Notes: generated from the sequence alone by a model not told the origin. 64,000 nucleotides of DNA from Prevotella amnii DSM 23384 = JCM 14753 (GCF_000378745.1 NZ_KB905273.1:1-64000); one strand, 5' to 3'. Positions 1-8,580 are shown, numbered from the stretch's first letter. Translations and numbers: made by a program.

Positions 1-30
1 AGAGAGCTGTTTGGATGTACGTTTAAGCAT

Positions 31-80
31 AAATATCTGCAAGAATTATAATGTAAAGGTACAAAAACTTGCAGATATTT
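31..80. repeat. Perfect 13-bp inverted repeat
   Basis: The arms AAATATCTGCAAG (31-43) and CTTGCAGATATTT (68-80) are perfectly complementary with a 24-base spacer. There is no T-run after either arm, so a terminator is not obvious. It could be a protein-binding operator, or a structured 5' region of a minus-strand gene lying left of the window. Confidence 0.55.
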
Positions 81-232
81 GCAAATAATTTATAGCATAA
101 TATACTATGAATCAGATGAATATTAGGCTTTTAAGGGTGGACTATATATATAACATTAAAGCATATTACCTACCTGTATATTTAGACCATATCTAATCAG
201 TAAAAACCCAAAAAGGTTATAAATAAAATTTC

Positions 233-240
233 TATTTTTG
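233..240 (+). promoter_or_regulatory. Possible -7 element for korAB
   Basis: TATTTTTG matches the Bacteroidota -7 consensus TAnnTTTG about 90 bases before the korA start. I see no clear TTTG -33 box at the right spacing, so this is tentative. Confidence 0.4.
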
Positions 241-330
241 CTTTTCTTTACCAAAGATTTGGCAGAATAAGAAATAATTTGCAATTTTGTCTACAATAAT
301 AACATAAACTTATCTATAACTACACTAATT

Positions 331-2229
331 ATGGACTCACAAATCGAAGTAAAAGACTTAGATCACGTTGTAGTACATTTCTCGGGCGATTCTGGTGATG
401 GTATGCAACTGGCAGGTAACATTTTCTCAACAGTATCCGCTACAGTAGGTAACGGCATTTCTACTTTTCCTGACTATCCTGCCGACATTCGTGCCCCACA
501 AGGATCCTTAACGGGTGTTAGTGGTTTCCAAGTACATATAGGTGCTGGTAAGGTGTATACCCCTGGCGATAAGTGCGATGTATTAGTTGCCATGAATGCT
601 GCTGCGCTAAAAATGCAATATCATCACTGTAAGCCACAAAGTATTATAATCATTGACACTGATGGGTTTAACTCACGTGATCTAAAAAAAGCCGAATTTT
701 CTTCAGAAGATTATCTACAAGAAATGGGTATTGACCCTGATTTTGTTATAGCCTGTCCTATTGCTGCTATGGTAAAAGACTGTCTTTCTACATCAGGTAT
801 GGACAACAAATCTGTATTAAAATGTCGCAACATGTTTGCTTTAGGATTAGTATGTTGGCTTTTTAATAGAGATATAGAGCTGGTAAACAACTATCTAAAC
901 AAAAAATTTGCAAAGAAGCCGCATTTGGCAGAGGCTAATATAAAGGTAGTACAAGCTGGTTACGACTATGGAGCAAACACTCATTCGTCAGTGCCTAATA
1001 CTTACCGTGTGGAAACTACCGATAAAACTCCTGGCAGATATATGGATATTACAGGAAACAAAGCTACAGCTTATGGCTTAATAGCAGCTGCAGAGAAAGC
1101 TGGTTTACGCCTTTTCTTAGGCTCATACCCTATTACTCCTGCTACTGACATTCTTCACGAATTAGCTAAACACAAATCGCTTGGAGTTACTACAGTGCAG
1201 TGCGAGGACGAGATAGCAGGCTGTGCCAGTGCTATAGGTGCAGCATTTGCAGGGGCTTTAGCAGCCACTTCTACTTCAGGTCCTGGTATATGTCTAAAGA
1301 GTGAAGCAATGAACTTAGCTGTAATTGATGAGCTTCCACTGGTCATTATAGACGTTCAGCGTGGTGGTCCATCTACAGGAATGCCTACAAAAAGTGAGCA
1401 AACCGACCTATTGCAAGTGCTCTATGGCAGAAACGGAGAAAGCCCAATGCCTGTAATTGCAGCTACAAGTCCGACCGACTGTTTCGATGCTGCTTTCCAT
1501 GCATGTAAAATAGCTTTGGAACATATGACTCCAGTGGTGCTTCTTACTGATGCTTTTATAGCCAATGGCTCTTCAGCATGGAAATTACCTAATATAGATG
1601 ATTTGCCAGATATCAACCCTCACTTTGCTACAGAAGATATGAAGTATAAATATACACCCTACAAACGCGATAAAGAAAATCTTGCACGTTATTGGGCAAT
1701 ACCTGGTAAAGAGGGTTATACTCATATATTAGGTGGTTTAGAGAAAGATGGCGAGACAGGAGCGATATCCACCGACCCAGAAAATCACGATAAAATGGAT
1801 CATCTACGATGGGAAAAGGTAGCACGTATAAAAGTTCCTGACCTTGAGGTATTAGGCGATAAAAACGACGCCGAGCTTCTAATTGTTGGTTTTGGTAGCA
1901 CATATGGACATCTCTATGCTACTATGAACGAGCTAAGAAAAAAAGGATATAAAGTAGCTTTAGCACAATTTAAATATATCAACCCACTACCTAAGAACAC
2001 ACCTGAGGTTCTTGCTAAATATAATAAGGTAGTAGTAGCTGAACAAAATTTAGGTCAGCTTGCAGCTTTATTAAGAATAAGAATTAACAATTTTGCTCCT
2101 TACCAATATAATAAAGTAAAGGGACAACCTTTCGTGGTAAGTGAACTTGTCAAACAATTTGAAAATTTAATCAAAGAGCCTTTACCAAAAGAAAATAAGG
2201 GAACGTTCTACGACAAAATCTTACAATAA
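331..2229 (+). CDS. korA: 2-oxoacid:ferredoxin oxidoreductase, fused gamma-alpha subunit
   Basis: Large subunit of a 2-oxoacid (probably 2-oxoglutarate) ferredoxin oxidoreductase, which decarboxylates a 2-oxoacid to acyl-CoA and reduces ferredoxin in the cytoplasm. The first 200 or so residues are the POR gamma domain (HFSGDSGDGMQLAG, 16-29). The alpha domain follows, with the family motif YPITPATD at 266-273 and the CEDEIAGCASAIGAA stretch at 291-305. The 632-residue length fits the fused gamma-alpha form common in Bacteroidota. korB starts 12 bases after the stop, so the two are co-transcribed. The exact substrate (2-oxoglutarate or another 2-oxoacid) is inferred from family resemblance, not from a specific residue. 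Confidence 0.92.
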   Translation: MDSQIEVKDLDHVVVHFSGDSGDGMQLAGNIFSTVSATVGNGISTFPDYPADIRAPQGSLTGVSGFQVHIGAGKVYTPGDKCDVLVAMNAAALKMQYHHCKPQSIIIIDTDGFNSRDLKKAEFSSEDYLQEMGIDPDFVIACPIAAMVKDCLSTSGMDNKSVLKCRNMFALGLVCWLFNRDIELVNNYLNKKFAKKPHLAEANIKVVQAGYDYGANTHSSVPNTYRVETTDKTPGRYMDITGNKATAYGLIAAAEKAGLRLFLGSYPITPATDILHELAKHKSLGVTTVQCEDEIAGCASAIGAAFAGALAATSTSGPGICLKSEAMNLAVIDELPLVIIDVQRGGPSTGMPTKSEQTDLLQVLYGRNGESPMPVIAATSPTDCFDAAFHACKIALEHMTPVVLLTDAFIANGSSAWKLPNIDDLPDINPHFATEDMKYKYTPYKRDKENLARYWAIPGKEGYTHILGGLEKDGETGAISTDPENHDKMDHLRWEKVARIKVPDLEVLGDKNDAELLIVGFGSTYGHLYATMNELRKKGYKVALAQFKYINPLPKNTPEVLAKYNKVVVAEQNLGQLAALLRIRINNFAPYQYNKVKGQPFVVSELVKQFENLIKEPLPKENKGTFYDKILQ

Positions 2230-2241
2230 AAACTCAACATT

Positions 2242-3249
2242 ATGAATACATATACAGCACAAGATTATAAAAAGGGACTTCCAAGATGGTGCCCCGGTTG
2301 TGGGGATCATTTCTTCTTATCGAGCTTACAAAAAGCCATGGCTGAAATAGGAATACCGCCTTACGAAACAGCAGTAATATCAGGTATAGGCTGTTCTAGT
2401 CGTCTACCTTATTATGTTAACACTTATGCCATGCAAACTATTCATGGTCGTGCAGCAGCAATAGCAACAGGTGCTAAAGTTACTAATCCCAAACTTACTA
2501 TTTGGCAAATATCTGGCGATGGCGATGCTCTTGCCATAGGTGGCAATCATTTCATTCATGCTATGCGTCGCAATATCGACCTAAACATGATACTACTAAA
2601 TAATCGTATCTATGGACTTACCAAAGGTCAGTATTCCCCTACCAGTCCTCGCGGATTTATATCTAAGTCTACCCCTTTTGGTACAACAGAAGATCCTTTC
2701 CGTCCTGCAGAACTTTGCTTTGGCGCACGTGGCAATTTCTTTGCACGTAGTGTTGCTACGGACAATGCTGAAACGATAAGCATACTTCAAGCAGCTCAAA
2801 AACATAAAGGTGCTGCAGTATGTGAAATATTACAGAACTGTGTTATTTTTAATAATGGTTGCCACGATATTGTATACACATCAAAGAGCAGATCGGAAAA
2901 CGCTATTTACGTAAAACATGGCGAACCATTAGTGTTTGGTAAAGACAAAGAGTATGGCTTAGTGCAACAAGGATTTGGATTAAAAGTTGTAAAGATAGGC
3001 GAAGACGGATATACTCTGAATGATATTTTGGTACACGACGCCCACTGTCAAGATAACACATTGCAGCTAAAATTAGCTTTAATGAGTAACGAAAATGGTT
3101 TCCCAATAGCTTTAGGCGTGATCCGTGATGTTGAAGCACCTAATTACGATACTGCCGTTAATGAACAAATAGAGGAAATTAAAGCTAAAAAACCATATCA
3201 TAACTTTATGGAGATGCTCGAAACAAATGATATTTGGGAGGTAAAATAA
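2242..3249 (+). CDS. korB: 2-oxoacid:ferredoxin oxidoreductase, beta subunit
   Basis: Thiamine-diphosphate and iron-sulfur subunit that pairs with the upstream gamma-alpha subunit. The TPP-binding motif runs from GDG (92-94) to the NN pair at 120-121. CPGC (17-20) and C51 in GIGCSSR are candidate 4Fe-4S ligands. The 335-residue length is normal for KorB. An insertion sequence begins about 50 bases after the stop, so the 3' end of the operon has been altered, but the coding region is intact. Confidence 0.92.
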   Translation: MNTYTAQDYKKGLPRWCPGCGDHFFLSSLQKAMAEIGIPPYETAVISGIGCSSRLPYYVNTYAMQTIHGRAAAIATGAKVTNPKLTIWQISGDGDALAIGGNHFIHAMRRNIDLNMILLNNRIYGLTKGQYSPTSPRGFISKSTPFGTTEDPFRPAELCFGARGNFFARSVATDNAETISILQAAQKHKGAAVCEILQNCVIFNNGCHDIVYTSKSRSENAIYVKHGEPLVFGKDKEYGLVQQGFGLKVVKIGEDGYTLNDILVHDAHCQDNTLQLKLALMSNENGFPIALGVIRDVEAPNYDTAVNEQIEEIKAKKPYHNFMEMLETNDIWEVK

Positions 3250-3293
3250 CAAATTATCTTTGCATATCATACATATTAAATACAAATAATCAA

Positions 3294-3302
3294 CAAAATT
3301 TT
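3294..3302. repeat. Left target-site duplication of the IS (9 bp)
   Basis: CAAAATTTT occurs directly left of the IS and again at 4651-4659 directly right of it. A 9-bp direct repeat is within the 8-9 bp usual for IS256-family insertions. Confidence 0.85.
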
Positions 3303-3307
3303 GACCT

Positions 3308-3327
3308 ATAGCTCATTTTGCAGGCTG
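3308..3327 (+). repeat. Outer left terminal inverted repeat
   Basis: ATAGCTCATTTTGCAGGCTG. Identical in reverse complement to the outer right repeat at 4627-4646. Confidence 0.85.
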
Positions 3328-3411
3328 AAAAGTGTCATGCCATTCGATATTTACACATGTTTCGCCCATTCAAGATACCTTCAGCACTAAATTGACGATT
3401 CAAATTGCTCA

Positions 3412-3431
3412 ATAGCTCATTTTGCAGGCTG
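3412..3431 (+). repeat. Inner left copy of the terminal repeat
   Basis: A perfect second copy of the 20-base repeat in the same orientation, 104 bases inside the outer one. It is probably a subterminal transposase-binding site, or the end of a nested ancestral element. Confidence 0.8.
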
Positions 3432-3501
3432 AGACATAGGTGTCTTTCCGATGTATACTAACTTTATGGGCATTTAAGTTGCCTAAAAATTCAAAGTTAG
3501 T

Positions 3502-4458
3502 ATGTTCAAAATGAGATGTCGTGCGTGTGGTAGTACGCACACGAAAAAGAATGGTGTTCACAAAGGTGTACAACTATATAAATGTCAGGATTGCGGCTAT
3601 CAGTTTCGCTCCGGTTTCCAAGTGAGCGATGATGAATTGTGGACTGCTTATCAACAACAGAAGCAGACGATCAATGAACTATCGGTACGCTTCAGAATAA
3701 GCCTCTCTACGGTCAAGCGTAGGTTGCATGACATCAAGTGTGAGTGGGTGCAACCTCCACTAAACGGAAGCGGTTTTGTCCATCTGGACGTAACGTATTG
3801 GGGTCGAAACTTCGGTGTGCTGCTCGCATTGGATACGGAGAGCGGAAAACCTCTCTATCTGTCCTTTGTAAAGAGCGAGACAGTGAAGGACTATGAAGAC
3901 GCAGTCGTCAGTATTGAGACGCGTGGATATGTCATACGCGGTCTAATTATTGATGGGAAAAAGAGCCTCTTCAAGTCTTTCTCTGAGTACCATGTACAAA
4001 TGTGCCAGTTCCACATGAAGCAGATTGTCAGAAGGTATCTTACGCAGAATCCGAGAATGCTGGCCAGCCGGGATTTAAAGGCTCTCGTGGACAGGCTGCA
4101 TCAAATCCACGAGGCTGATTTCAGGAGCAAATATCAAGCATGGAAGGAAAAGTGGAAGGGTACGATAGAACACCGCAGTCTGCACAAGGACGGCAGGCTG
4201 CATTATACGCACCGACGGTTGAGGTCAGCCATGAACAGCCTTGACTTCTACTTGCCTTATCTTTTTACCTGTCAGCGGGAAGAATGCTGGGGAATGCCCA
4301 ATACTAACAACAAGATTGAGGGGACATTCACTGACCTGAAGAAAAACTTGAACAATCATAGCGGACTTACACAAGAGAATCGCAAAAGGTTCATCAATGG
4401 GTTTTTCTTGGCATTGATAGAAACTCAAAGTATGAAAAAGCAGGAACCACACCCATAG
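3502..4458 (+). CDS. IS256-like transposase with N-terminal zinc ribbon
   Basis: DDE transposase of 318 residues. An N-terminal zinc ribbon has C6, C9, C28 and C31, followed by a helix-turn-helix-like region (about 55-78). The catalytic triad is likely D96 (HLDVTYWGR), D151 (LIIDGKKS) and E273 (NNKIEGTF), with the C-x2-H pair C168/H171 typical of IS256/MULE-type enzymes. The product cuts and pastes the surrounding element. Codon use (GTC, CTC, CGG) is richer in G and C than neighbouring genes, which fits recent transfer. The gene is full length with no frameshift. It reads in the same direction as korAB. The subgroup name is from memory of the family; the residues are visible. Confidence 0.88.
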   Translation: MFKMRCRACGSTHTKKNGVHKGVQLYKCQDCGYQFRSGFQVSDDELWTAYQQQKQTINELSVRFRISLSTVKRRLHDIKCEWVQPPLNGSGFVHLDVTYWGRNFGVLLALDTESGKPLYLSFVKSETVKDYEDAVVSIETRGYVIRGLIIDGKKSLFKSFSEYHVQMCQFHMKQIVRRYLTQNPRMLASRDLKALVDRLHQIHEADFRSKYQAWKEKWKGTIEHRSLHKDGRLHYTHRRLRSAMNSLDFYLPYLFTCQREECWGMPNTNNKIEGTFTDLKKNLNNHSGLTQENRKRFINGFFLALIETQSMKKQEPHP

Positions 4459-4470
4459 TGGATCCTGCTT
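4438..4470 (+). terminator. Hairpin over the transposase stop codon
   Basis: AAGCAGGAACCAC (4438-4450) pairs with GTGGATCCTGCTT (4458-4470) with a single A-A mismatch. The 7-base loop contains most of the stop codon. It probably ends the transposase transcript or protects the gene from read-through, though the T-run after it is weak. Confidence 0.5.
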
Positions 4471-4586
4471 ATACTTGTCGTTTTATACAATCCTATTCCT
4501 CATGGAGTTGCTCCCCAGCAGAGCTCCATTATGCTTCAGACTGCATGGCAAAGGTATATAAACTCTTTGAATATTCTGAATAAAGC

Positions 4587-4606
4587 CAGCCTGCAATTTG
4601 AGCTAT
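4587..4606 (-). repeat. Inner right copy of the terminal repeat
   Basis: CAGCCTGCAATTTGAGCTAT differs from the outer right repeat at two positions. It lies 40 bases inside the outer copy. Confidence 0.8.
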
Positions 4607-4626
4607 TGAACACCTAATACAAAAAA

Positions 4627-4646
4627 CAGCCTGCAAAATGAGCTAT
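4627..4646 (-). repeat. Outer right terminal inverted repeat
   Basis: CAGCCTGCAAAATGAGCTAT, the exact reverse complement of the outer left repeat at 3308-3327. Confidence 0.85.
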
Positions 4647-4650
4647 ACGC

Positions 4651-4659
4651 CAAAATTTT
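4651..4659. repeat. Right target-site duplication of the IS (9 bp)
   Basis: CAAAATTTT, identical to 3294-3302. The target is nearly palindromic. Confidence 0.85.
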
Positions 4660-4807
4660 AGTGCAATAAAAACATTAAGCAAACAAATTAACAGCTTCAA
4701 ATGTTTCACTCAAAAACGAAGTACATAAAAACTAAAATCTCTTGTTATAAATATTGAAATATAAAACAAAAGCTATAGATGTTTATATAGCATTGTGTTT
4801 ATAATCA

Positions 4808-4856
4808 ATAAGGGCTAAACTGTTGAAAACAGGTTTAACCCTTATGGTGCTTTTTT
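4808..4856 (+). terminator. Rho-independent terminator, probably of korAB
   Basis: ATAAGGGCTAAACTGT pairs imperfectly with ACAGGTTTAACCCTTAT, followed closely by a six-T run. Removing the IS would place it about 190 bases after korB, so it probably was the kor operon terminator before the insertion. Confidence 0.65.
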
Positions 4857-4952
4857 ATTAGTTAGCATAATATAAATGAAAATGAGCCAATATTGTTTTG
4901 ATAAACAAACCTAAAATGAAATGTAACTAAAAAAGATATACATAATATAAAT

Positions 4953-4977
4953 AGCGATAAATAAAACGCTTATCGTT
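4953..4977 (-). terminator. Possible terminator of the phosphodiesterase operon
   Basis: AGCGATAA and TTATCGTT form an 8-bp stem with one G-U pair, 12 bases past the minus-strand stop. The T-run is weak. Confidence 0.35.
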
Positions 4978-4988
4978 ACTATTTTTTC

Positions 4989-5528
4989 TTATATTTTTTT
5001 TTGTTTTAATATTTTCCCATTTAGATTAAAGATAGTAAACAAGCCGTTTTCATAAGTCATAAAAGTAGGCTCATTACCACCTTTTGGAAATGTTATAGAG
5101 CCTGTATTAGCTATCAATATGTTTTTTTGCTTAGATAATTCCCAAAGATGAGTGTGGCCATATATAATAGCATCTATTCCTGCTTGTGGCATATGTTCTT
5201 TATTATATATATGCCCATGTGTAAGAAAAAGTTTTTTACCATTATCTACTATCAGTGTATAATCTGAAAGGACAGGGAAATGTAGTAACATTTGATCTAC
5301 CTCAGCCTCACAATTACCACGCACTGCAATAATATCTTTTGCTCTTTTATTTAGCACAGCTACTATTCCCGGAGCATTAATACCCTCAGGAATAGTGTTG
5401 CGTGGACCATAATTAAGAATATCACCTAATATGCATAGCATATCACAATGATTCTTATCATAGAAACTAAGTACCTTCTCAAGAGTAGGAAGACACCCAT
5501 GTATATCTGAAACGAGTAAGTATTTCAT
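4989..5528 (-). CDS. YfcE/MJ0936-type metallophosphoesterase
   Basis: Calcineurin-like phosphodiesterase of 179 residues, the small soluble YfcE/MJ0936 type. The metal-binding motifs are in order: D8-x-H10 (SDIHG), GD at 35-36, GNC at 71-73, H104-G-H106 and GHTH at 124-127. The family hydrolyses phosphodiesters in vitro; the natural substrate is usually unknown. I chose the ATG at 5528 because the slightly longer reading starts with TTG and only adds three residues before the conserved MKYLLVSDIHG. It is the last gene of a minus-strand cluster, 89 bases after dprA. Confidence 0.85.
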   Translation of the reverse strand: MKYLLVSDIHGCLPTLEKVLSFYDKNHCDMLCILGDILNYGPRNTIPEGINAPGIVAVLNKRAKDIIAVRGNCEAEVDQMLLHFPVLSDYTLIVDNGKKLFLTHGHIYNKEHMPQAGIDAIIYGHTHLWELSKQKNILIANTGSITFPKGGNEPTFMTYENGLFTIFNLNGKILKQKKI

Positions 5529-5617
5529 AAAATACAAATATTTTATAGTGAGTTGTGTGTTGTAAAATATAAATCTATATCATGTTTTATTAAATAAAAT
5601 ATATTATAAAAACAATA

Positions 5618-6748
5618 TTACATCATATATAAATGATATATTCCACCTGCTAACATCTTAACAATACCTTTCATCTCTAAGCTAAAAAGTAATCCTGTGA
5701 GTTTTGAGAAAGGTATTCCTGATTGTATAGAAAGCATATTTATCTGAAGGTCGTTATGCTTTGTTAACGTCGTTATTATACGTTCTTCTTCTTCTGTAAC
5801 ATCGGGAAACAGTGTACGTTCTATACCCTTTTTTCGTGCTATATCAATTTTTGAAGTATCTTCCCATCCCATAGCTTGAACAAAATCGTAAGCACTGGTA
5901 ATTAGATTTGCACAATTTTTTCTAATAAGGTTATTACATCCTTCACTATATTCAGACCCTACATTACCCGGAAAAGCAAATATTTCTCTATTATAGCTAT
6001 GCGCTATACCACAAGTTATAAGACCTCCACCTTTTGATGCTGATTCTACGAGTATCGTAGCATCACAACATCCTGCTACAATTCTGTTTCTTTGTACAAA
6101 GTTGCGTGGTTTTGGTTGCGTCATAGACATATACTCGGTAAGTAACCCGCCTGTGTTTATCATTTCTATAGCTGTATCCTTGTGAGTAGAAGGATATAAC
6201 ATATCAAGCCCATGAGCCAAAACTCCTATTGTTTCAATACTATTTTCTATTGCAGCACGATGTGCGTAAATGTCTACTCCATATGCTAAACCACTATAAA
6301 TAACTATCTGTGGACATAAGCTTTTTAGCTCTTTTACAAAAGAGCGAATAAGATCCTTACCATAATTAGTACAATGGCGTGTTCCAATGATGTTTATACA
6401 TCGTAATGGGTTAAGACTTGCTTTACCCTTATAAAATAACAATAGTGGCGCATCGGGACACTCTTTTAACCGCTGCGGATAGTCAGCATCATTAAAAGTA
6501 AATACCCTTATCCCTTTTTTTTCTATAAATTCTAACTCTTTCTCTACTCTTTCTCTAAACAAGTCGATATTCTTCAATGCTTCTATAAGAAAATTAGAAG
6601 CATCAGGGATTATATCTTTAATATTATCCTTATGATCTATTATTTGTGAAGCATTCTCTGCTCGTTTATAAAGGTTTAATAACTCTGCTTGGCGAAAGAG
6701 TGCCAAGCGAGATAGAAGCATAGTATTTATCGTTTCGGTAGATAACAT
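5618..6748 (-). CDS. dprA: DNA-processing protein DprA
   Basis: Single-strand-DNA-binding RecA loader used in natural transformation and DNA uptake. The Rossmann-like core shows IGTRHCTNYG (121-130), SGLAYGVD (152-159) and the conserved RNFVQRNRIVAG (215-226). An N-terminal helical region (about 1-75, SAM/HhH-like) precedes it, and a small C-terminal winged-helix (about 310-376, DML1-like) follows. The 376-residue length is typical for Bacteroidota. The gene follows the thioesterase by 30 bases in a likely operon. Confidence 0.93.
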   Translation of the reverse strand: MLSTETINTMLLSRLALFRQAELLNLYKRAENASQIIDHKDNIKDIIPDASNFLIEALKNIDLFRERVEKELEFIEKKGIRVFTFNDADYPQRLKECPDAPLLLFYKGKASLNPLRCINIIGTRHCTNYGKDLIRSFVKELKSLCPQIVIYSGLAYGVDIYAHRAAIENSIETIGVLAHGLDMLYPSTHKDTAIEMINTGGLLTEYMSMTQPKPRNFVQRNRIVAGCCDATILVESASKGGGLITCGIAHSYNREIFAFPGNVGSEYSEGCNNLIRKNCANLITSAYDFVQAMGWEDTSKIDIARKKGIERTLFPDVTEEEERIITTLTKHNDLQINMLSIQSGIPFSKLTGLLFSLEMKGIVKMLAGGIYHLYMM

Positions 6749-6778
6749 TTTTTATATAATACTATCGACTTTACACCT

Positions 6779-7189
6779 TTATTTAAGTACTCCCGAAAAA
6801 GCCTTATCATAATCTTCACTCCAACCTAATTTTCCATTTATCAAGGTAACAAGGTCGACATCAGCATGAAAACACAACTTTTCATCATTAGCACGATAAA
6901 GATCGTGATTAAAAACCCACCTTAATCCTTTTTTTGTTAACCCCATTCGAGAGATAAACTCATCATCACAACGAAGTGGCACTTTATATGTTAGTGCCAT
7001 ACGGGCTACTACTGCATCAACCCCTTTATCATGTAAATCGGAAAAACTAACACCCAGCGACTTTAGAAAGCGATGTCTGGTATGCTCTGTGTAATGCAGA
7101 TAATTAGCATTATTTACTATACCTTGTATATCACATTCATAGTCGCGAACCTCCATTCTGGTTTCAAAAATATAATTATTTTCTTTCAT
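6779..7189 (-). CDS. Hot-dog-fold acyl-CoA thioesterase (YbgC/FadM type)
   Basis: A 136-residue single hot-dog domain. The motif ECDIQGIVNNANYL holds the expected catalytic aspartate at D20, followed by YLHYTEHTRHRFL, as in YbgC/4HBT thioesterases. It probably hydrolyses acyl-CoA or acyl-ACP thioesters in the cytoplasm; chain length cannot be told from sequence. It sits between the DUF2851 gene (33 bases upstream) and dprA (30 bases downstream), an arrangement that gives no functional hint. Confidence 0.82.
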   Translation of the reverse strand: MKENNYIFETRMEVRDYECDIQGIVNNANYLHYTEHTRHRFLKSLGVSFSDLHDKGVDAVVARMALTYKVPLRCDDEFISRMGLTKKGLRWVFNHDLYRANDEKLCFHADVDLVTLINGKLGWSEDYDKAFSGVLK

Positions 7190-7222
7190 CGTTATAATTG
7201 TTAATGATATTTCATATATATA

Positions 7223-8521
7223 CTATATTCTCTTTAAATATTGATAACCTATTCTGCATCGCAAACAATCCTTACTATCACAATATTTTTTCTTAAGATG
7301 TATAAGAGCTTGTGAGTCTCCTGCTGTTTCTATTTTTAAGCCTACATCACGCCACATACGAACAATATTGTTGTTTTCAGCGTTAAGCTGATCTAACAAA
7401 GAGAAGGCTTTTTCTATTAATAGGCTATTATCTTTATAATGTCCGTAAGCAAAGAGTATTGGCACTATTGTGTTTATAATTATCACATCAATAGAATTAC
7501 TTGATAAATGCTTCTTCTTCTCAGTGCTTTCTGCCCCAAAAGTGTAGTGTGTTTGCCAATATTTACTAACTTCTGTTTGTAAAATTTTTCTCAATTCTTT
7601 TATAGTTTCACACGAAATAATATTTGACAAACCTGCTTTTTTACAGAAATATAAATATGATAGCTGTGCTATCTTTATATGAGGAAAGTTTTGAGGGCGC
7701 AATCGAAGGAATTTCCATAAGGAATAAGATATTGGCTTTGCTCCAAACTTATGCGACAAAAAAGAAAATTCACTACTCAGTTGCTTATAATAATCTTGTT
7801 TTATAGCTTCTTCTCTATAACGCTCTGGTATAGAAAGAGGATCGAGCAAACCAGCCATTCCTAAGAAGAACGATTCTATTTGTAGAAGATTATCACGATG
7901 ATGTCCTACTGTTTTTTGTAGAGAGAATTGTTTAGCCCACTGTTCAAAAACCTCACCATTAATACCAAAACCATAGTTTCTTGCTAAAGTTACAAAATAA
8001 GCATCTTCCCACGAACCATCCATTTGCTTTACTCTCAAGACAATATCTTCTGCCTTTTGCTCTAAACGTTCTGTTTGTAAAACACTCATCCAAGAATGAA
8101 GAGTTATTGTAGAAAGCGAAAGAATAATCTTATAACATGGTGGATAGGTATCGTTTTTTATTAACTCTTCATAGTTTTGTCTTACCTCTTTTGGTATTTC
8201 TAATTTTATTTGTGGTGGATTATTACCCGAAAGAGTTTGCACCTCAGTGTCTATAGTACTTGCAACATGTAGTATTACATTGTTATAGTTTACATCAAGA
8301 TGATGTTTATGCAAATACCAGTCAGTAGATTTTTCATGTATCTCTACATTTCCTACCCATAATGTATTATCTATTTTTATCTTTGCATTAAAGAAATCGG
8401 GTCCTGCGTCAGTGTTTAGCAAGCCCGTGTCAATTACTTCCACTATCTCGTTGTTAGTAGTTCGTAATCCTATAAGTGGGAAAAGCTTATGCTTCCATAC
8501 ATAATGGAGTAACTGTTCCAT
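7223..8521 (-). CDS. DUF2851 family protein
   Basis: A 432-residue protein of the Bacteroidota-specific DUF2851 family, recognised by the N-terminal MEQLLHYVWKHKLFP, the GPDFFNAKIKID stretch and GNVEIHEKSTDW (about 60-67). No signal peptide or membrane segment is visible. A C-terminal C-x-C-like cluster (CDSKDCLRCRIGYQYLK) could bind metal. Function is unknown. It is the first gene of the minus-strand cluster and has a good promoter at 8550-8580. Confidence 0.8.
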   Translation of the reverse strand: MEQLLHYVWKHKLFPLIGLRTTNNEIVEVIDTGLLNTDAGPDFFNAKIKIDNTLWVGNVEIHEKSTDWYLHKHHLDVNYNNVILHVASTIDTEVQTLSGNNPPQIKLEIPKEVRQNYEELIKNDTYPPCYKIILSLSTITLHSWMSVLQTERLEQKAEDIVLRVKQMDGSWEDAYFVTLARNYGFGINGEVFEQWAKQFSLQKTVGHHRDNLLQIESFFLGMAGLLDPLSIPERYREEAIKQDYYKQLSSEFSFLSHKFGAKPISYSLWKFLRLRPQNFPHIKIAQLSYLYFCKKAGLSNIISCETIKELRKILQTEVSKYWQTHYTFGAESTEKKKHLSSNSIDVIIINTIVPILFAYGHYKDNSLLIEKAFSLLDQLNAENNNIVRMWRDVGLKIETAGDSQALIHLKKKYCDSKDCLRCRIGYQYLKRI

Positions 8522-8549
8522 TTAGATTTTAATAATTTAAAGAGGTTGA

Positions 8550-8580
8550 CAAAAATACAAATAAAATCTAATAAAACAAC
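8550..8580 (-). promoter_or_regulatory. Promoter of the DUF2851-dprA cluster
   Basis: On the minus strand, TATTTTTG (8557-8550) is preceded by GTTG (8580-8577) with a 19-base spacer, about 29 bases before the start codon. Confidence 0.6.

Larger units (their letters stand above)
1..330. other. Intergenic leader region upstream of korA
   Basis: No gene is visible here. It holds a perfect 13-bp inverted repeat (31-43 and 68-80) and one TAnnTTTG-like -7 element at 233-240. The inverted repeat may belong to a gene beyond the left edge of the window. Confidence 0.6.
3303..4650 (+). mobile_element. Complete IS256-like insertion sequence (zinc-ribbon variant)
   Basis: A 1348-bp element bounded by a 9-bp direct repeat (3294-3302, 4651-4659), with one intact transposase gene (3502-4458). 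Near-terminal inverted repeats ATAGCTCATTTTGCAGGCTG lie at 3308-3327 and, in reverse complement, at 4627-4646. A second copy lies inside each end, at 3412-3431 and 4587-4606. Base composition is visibly richer in G and C than the flanking genes. The intact gene and perfect duplication suggest a recent, possibly active insertion. The outermost 3-5 bases differ between the two ends, so the exact tips are uncertain by a few bases. Confidence 0.88.
4660..4988. other. Intergenic region between the IS and the YfcE-type gene
   Basis: AT-rich and without a credible gene. It contains one good plus-strand terminator (4808-4856) and a weaker hairpin (4953-4977) just past the stop of the minus-strand phosphodiesterase gene. 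Nothing else recognisable. Confidence 0.6.

Noticed and set aside
4989..5537. Longer start (TTG at 5537) for the YfcE-type gene
   Set aside because: The ATG at 5528 gives the family-typical N-terminus MKYLLVSDIHG.
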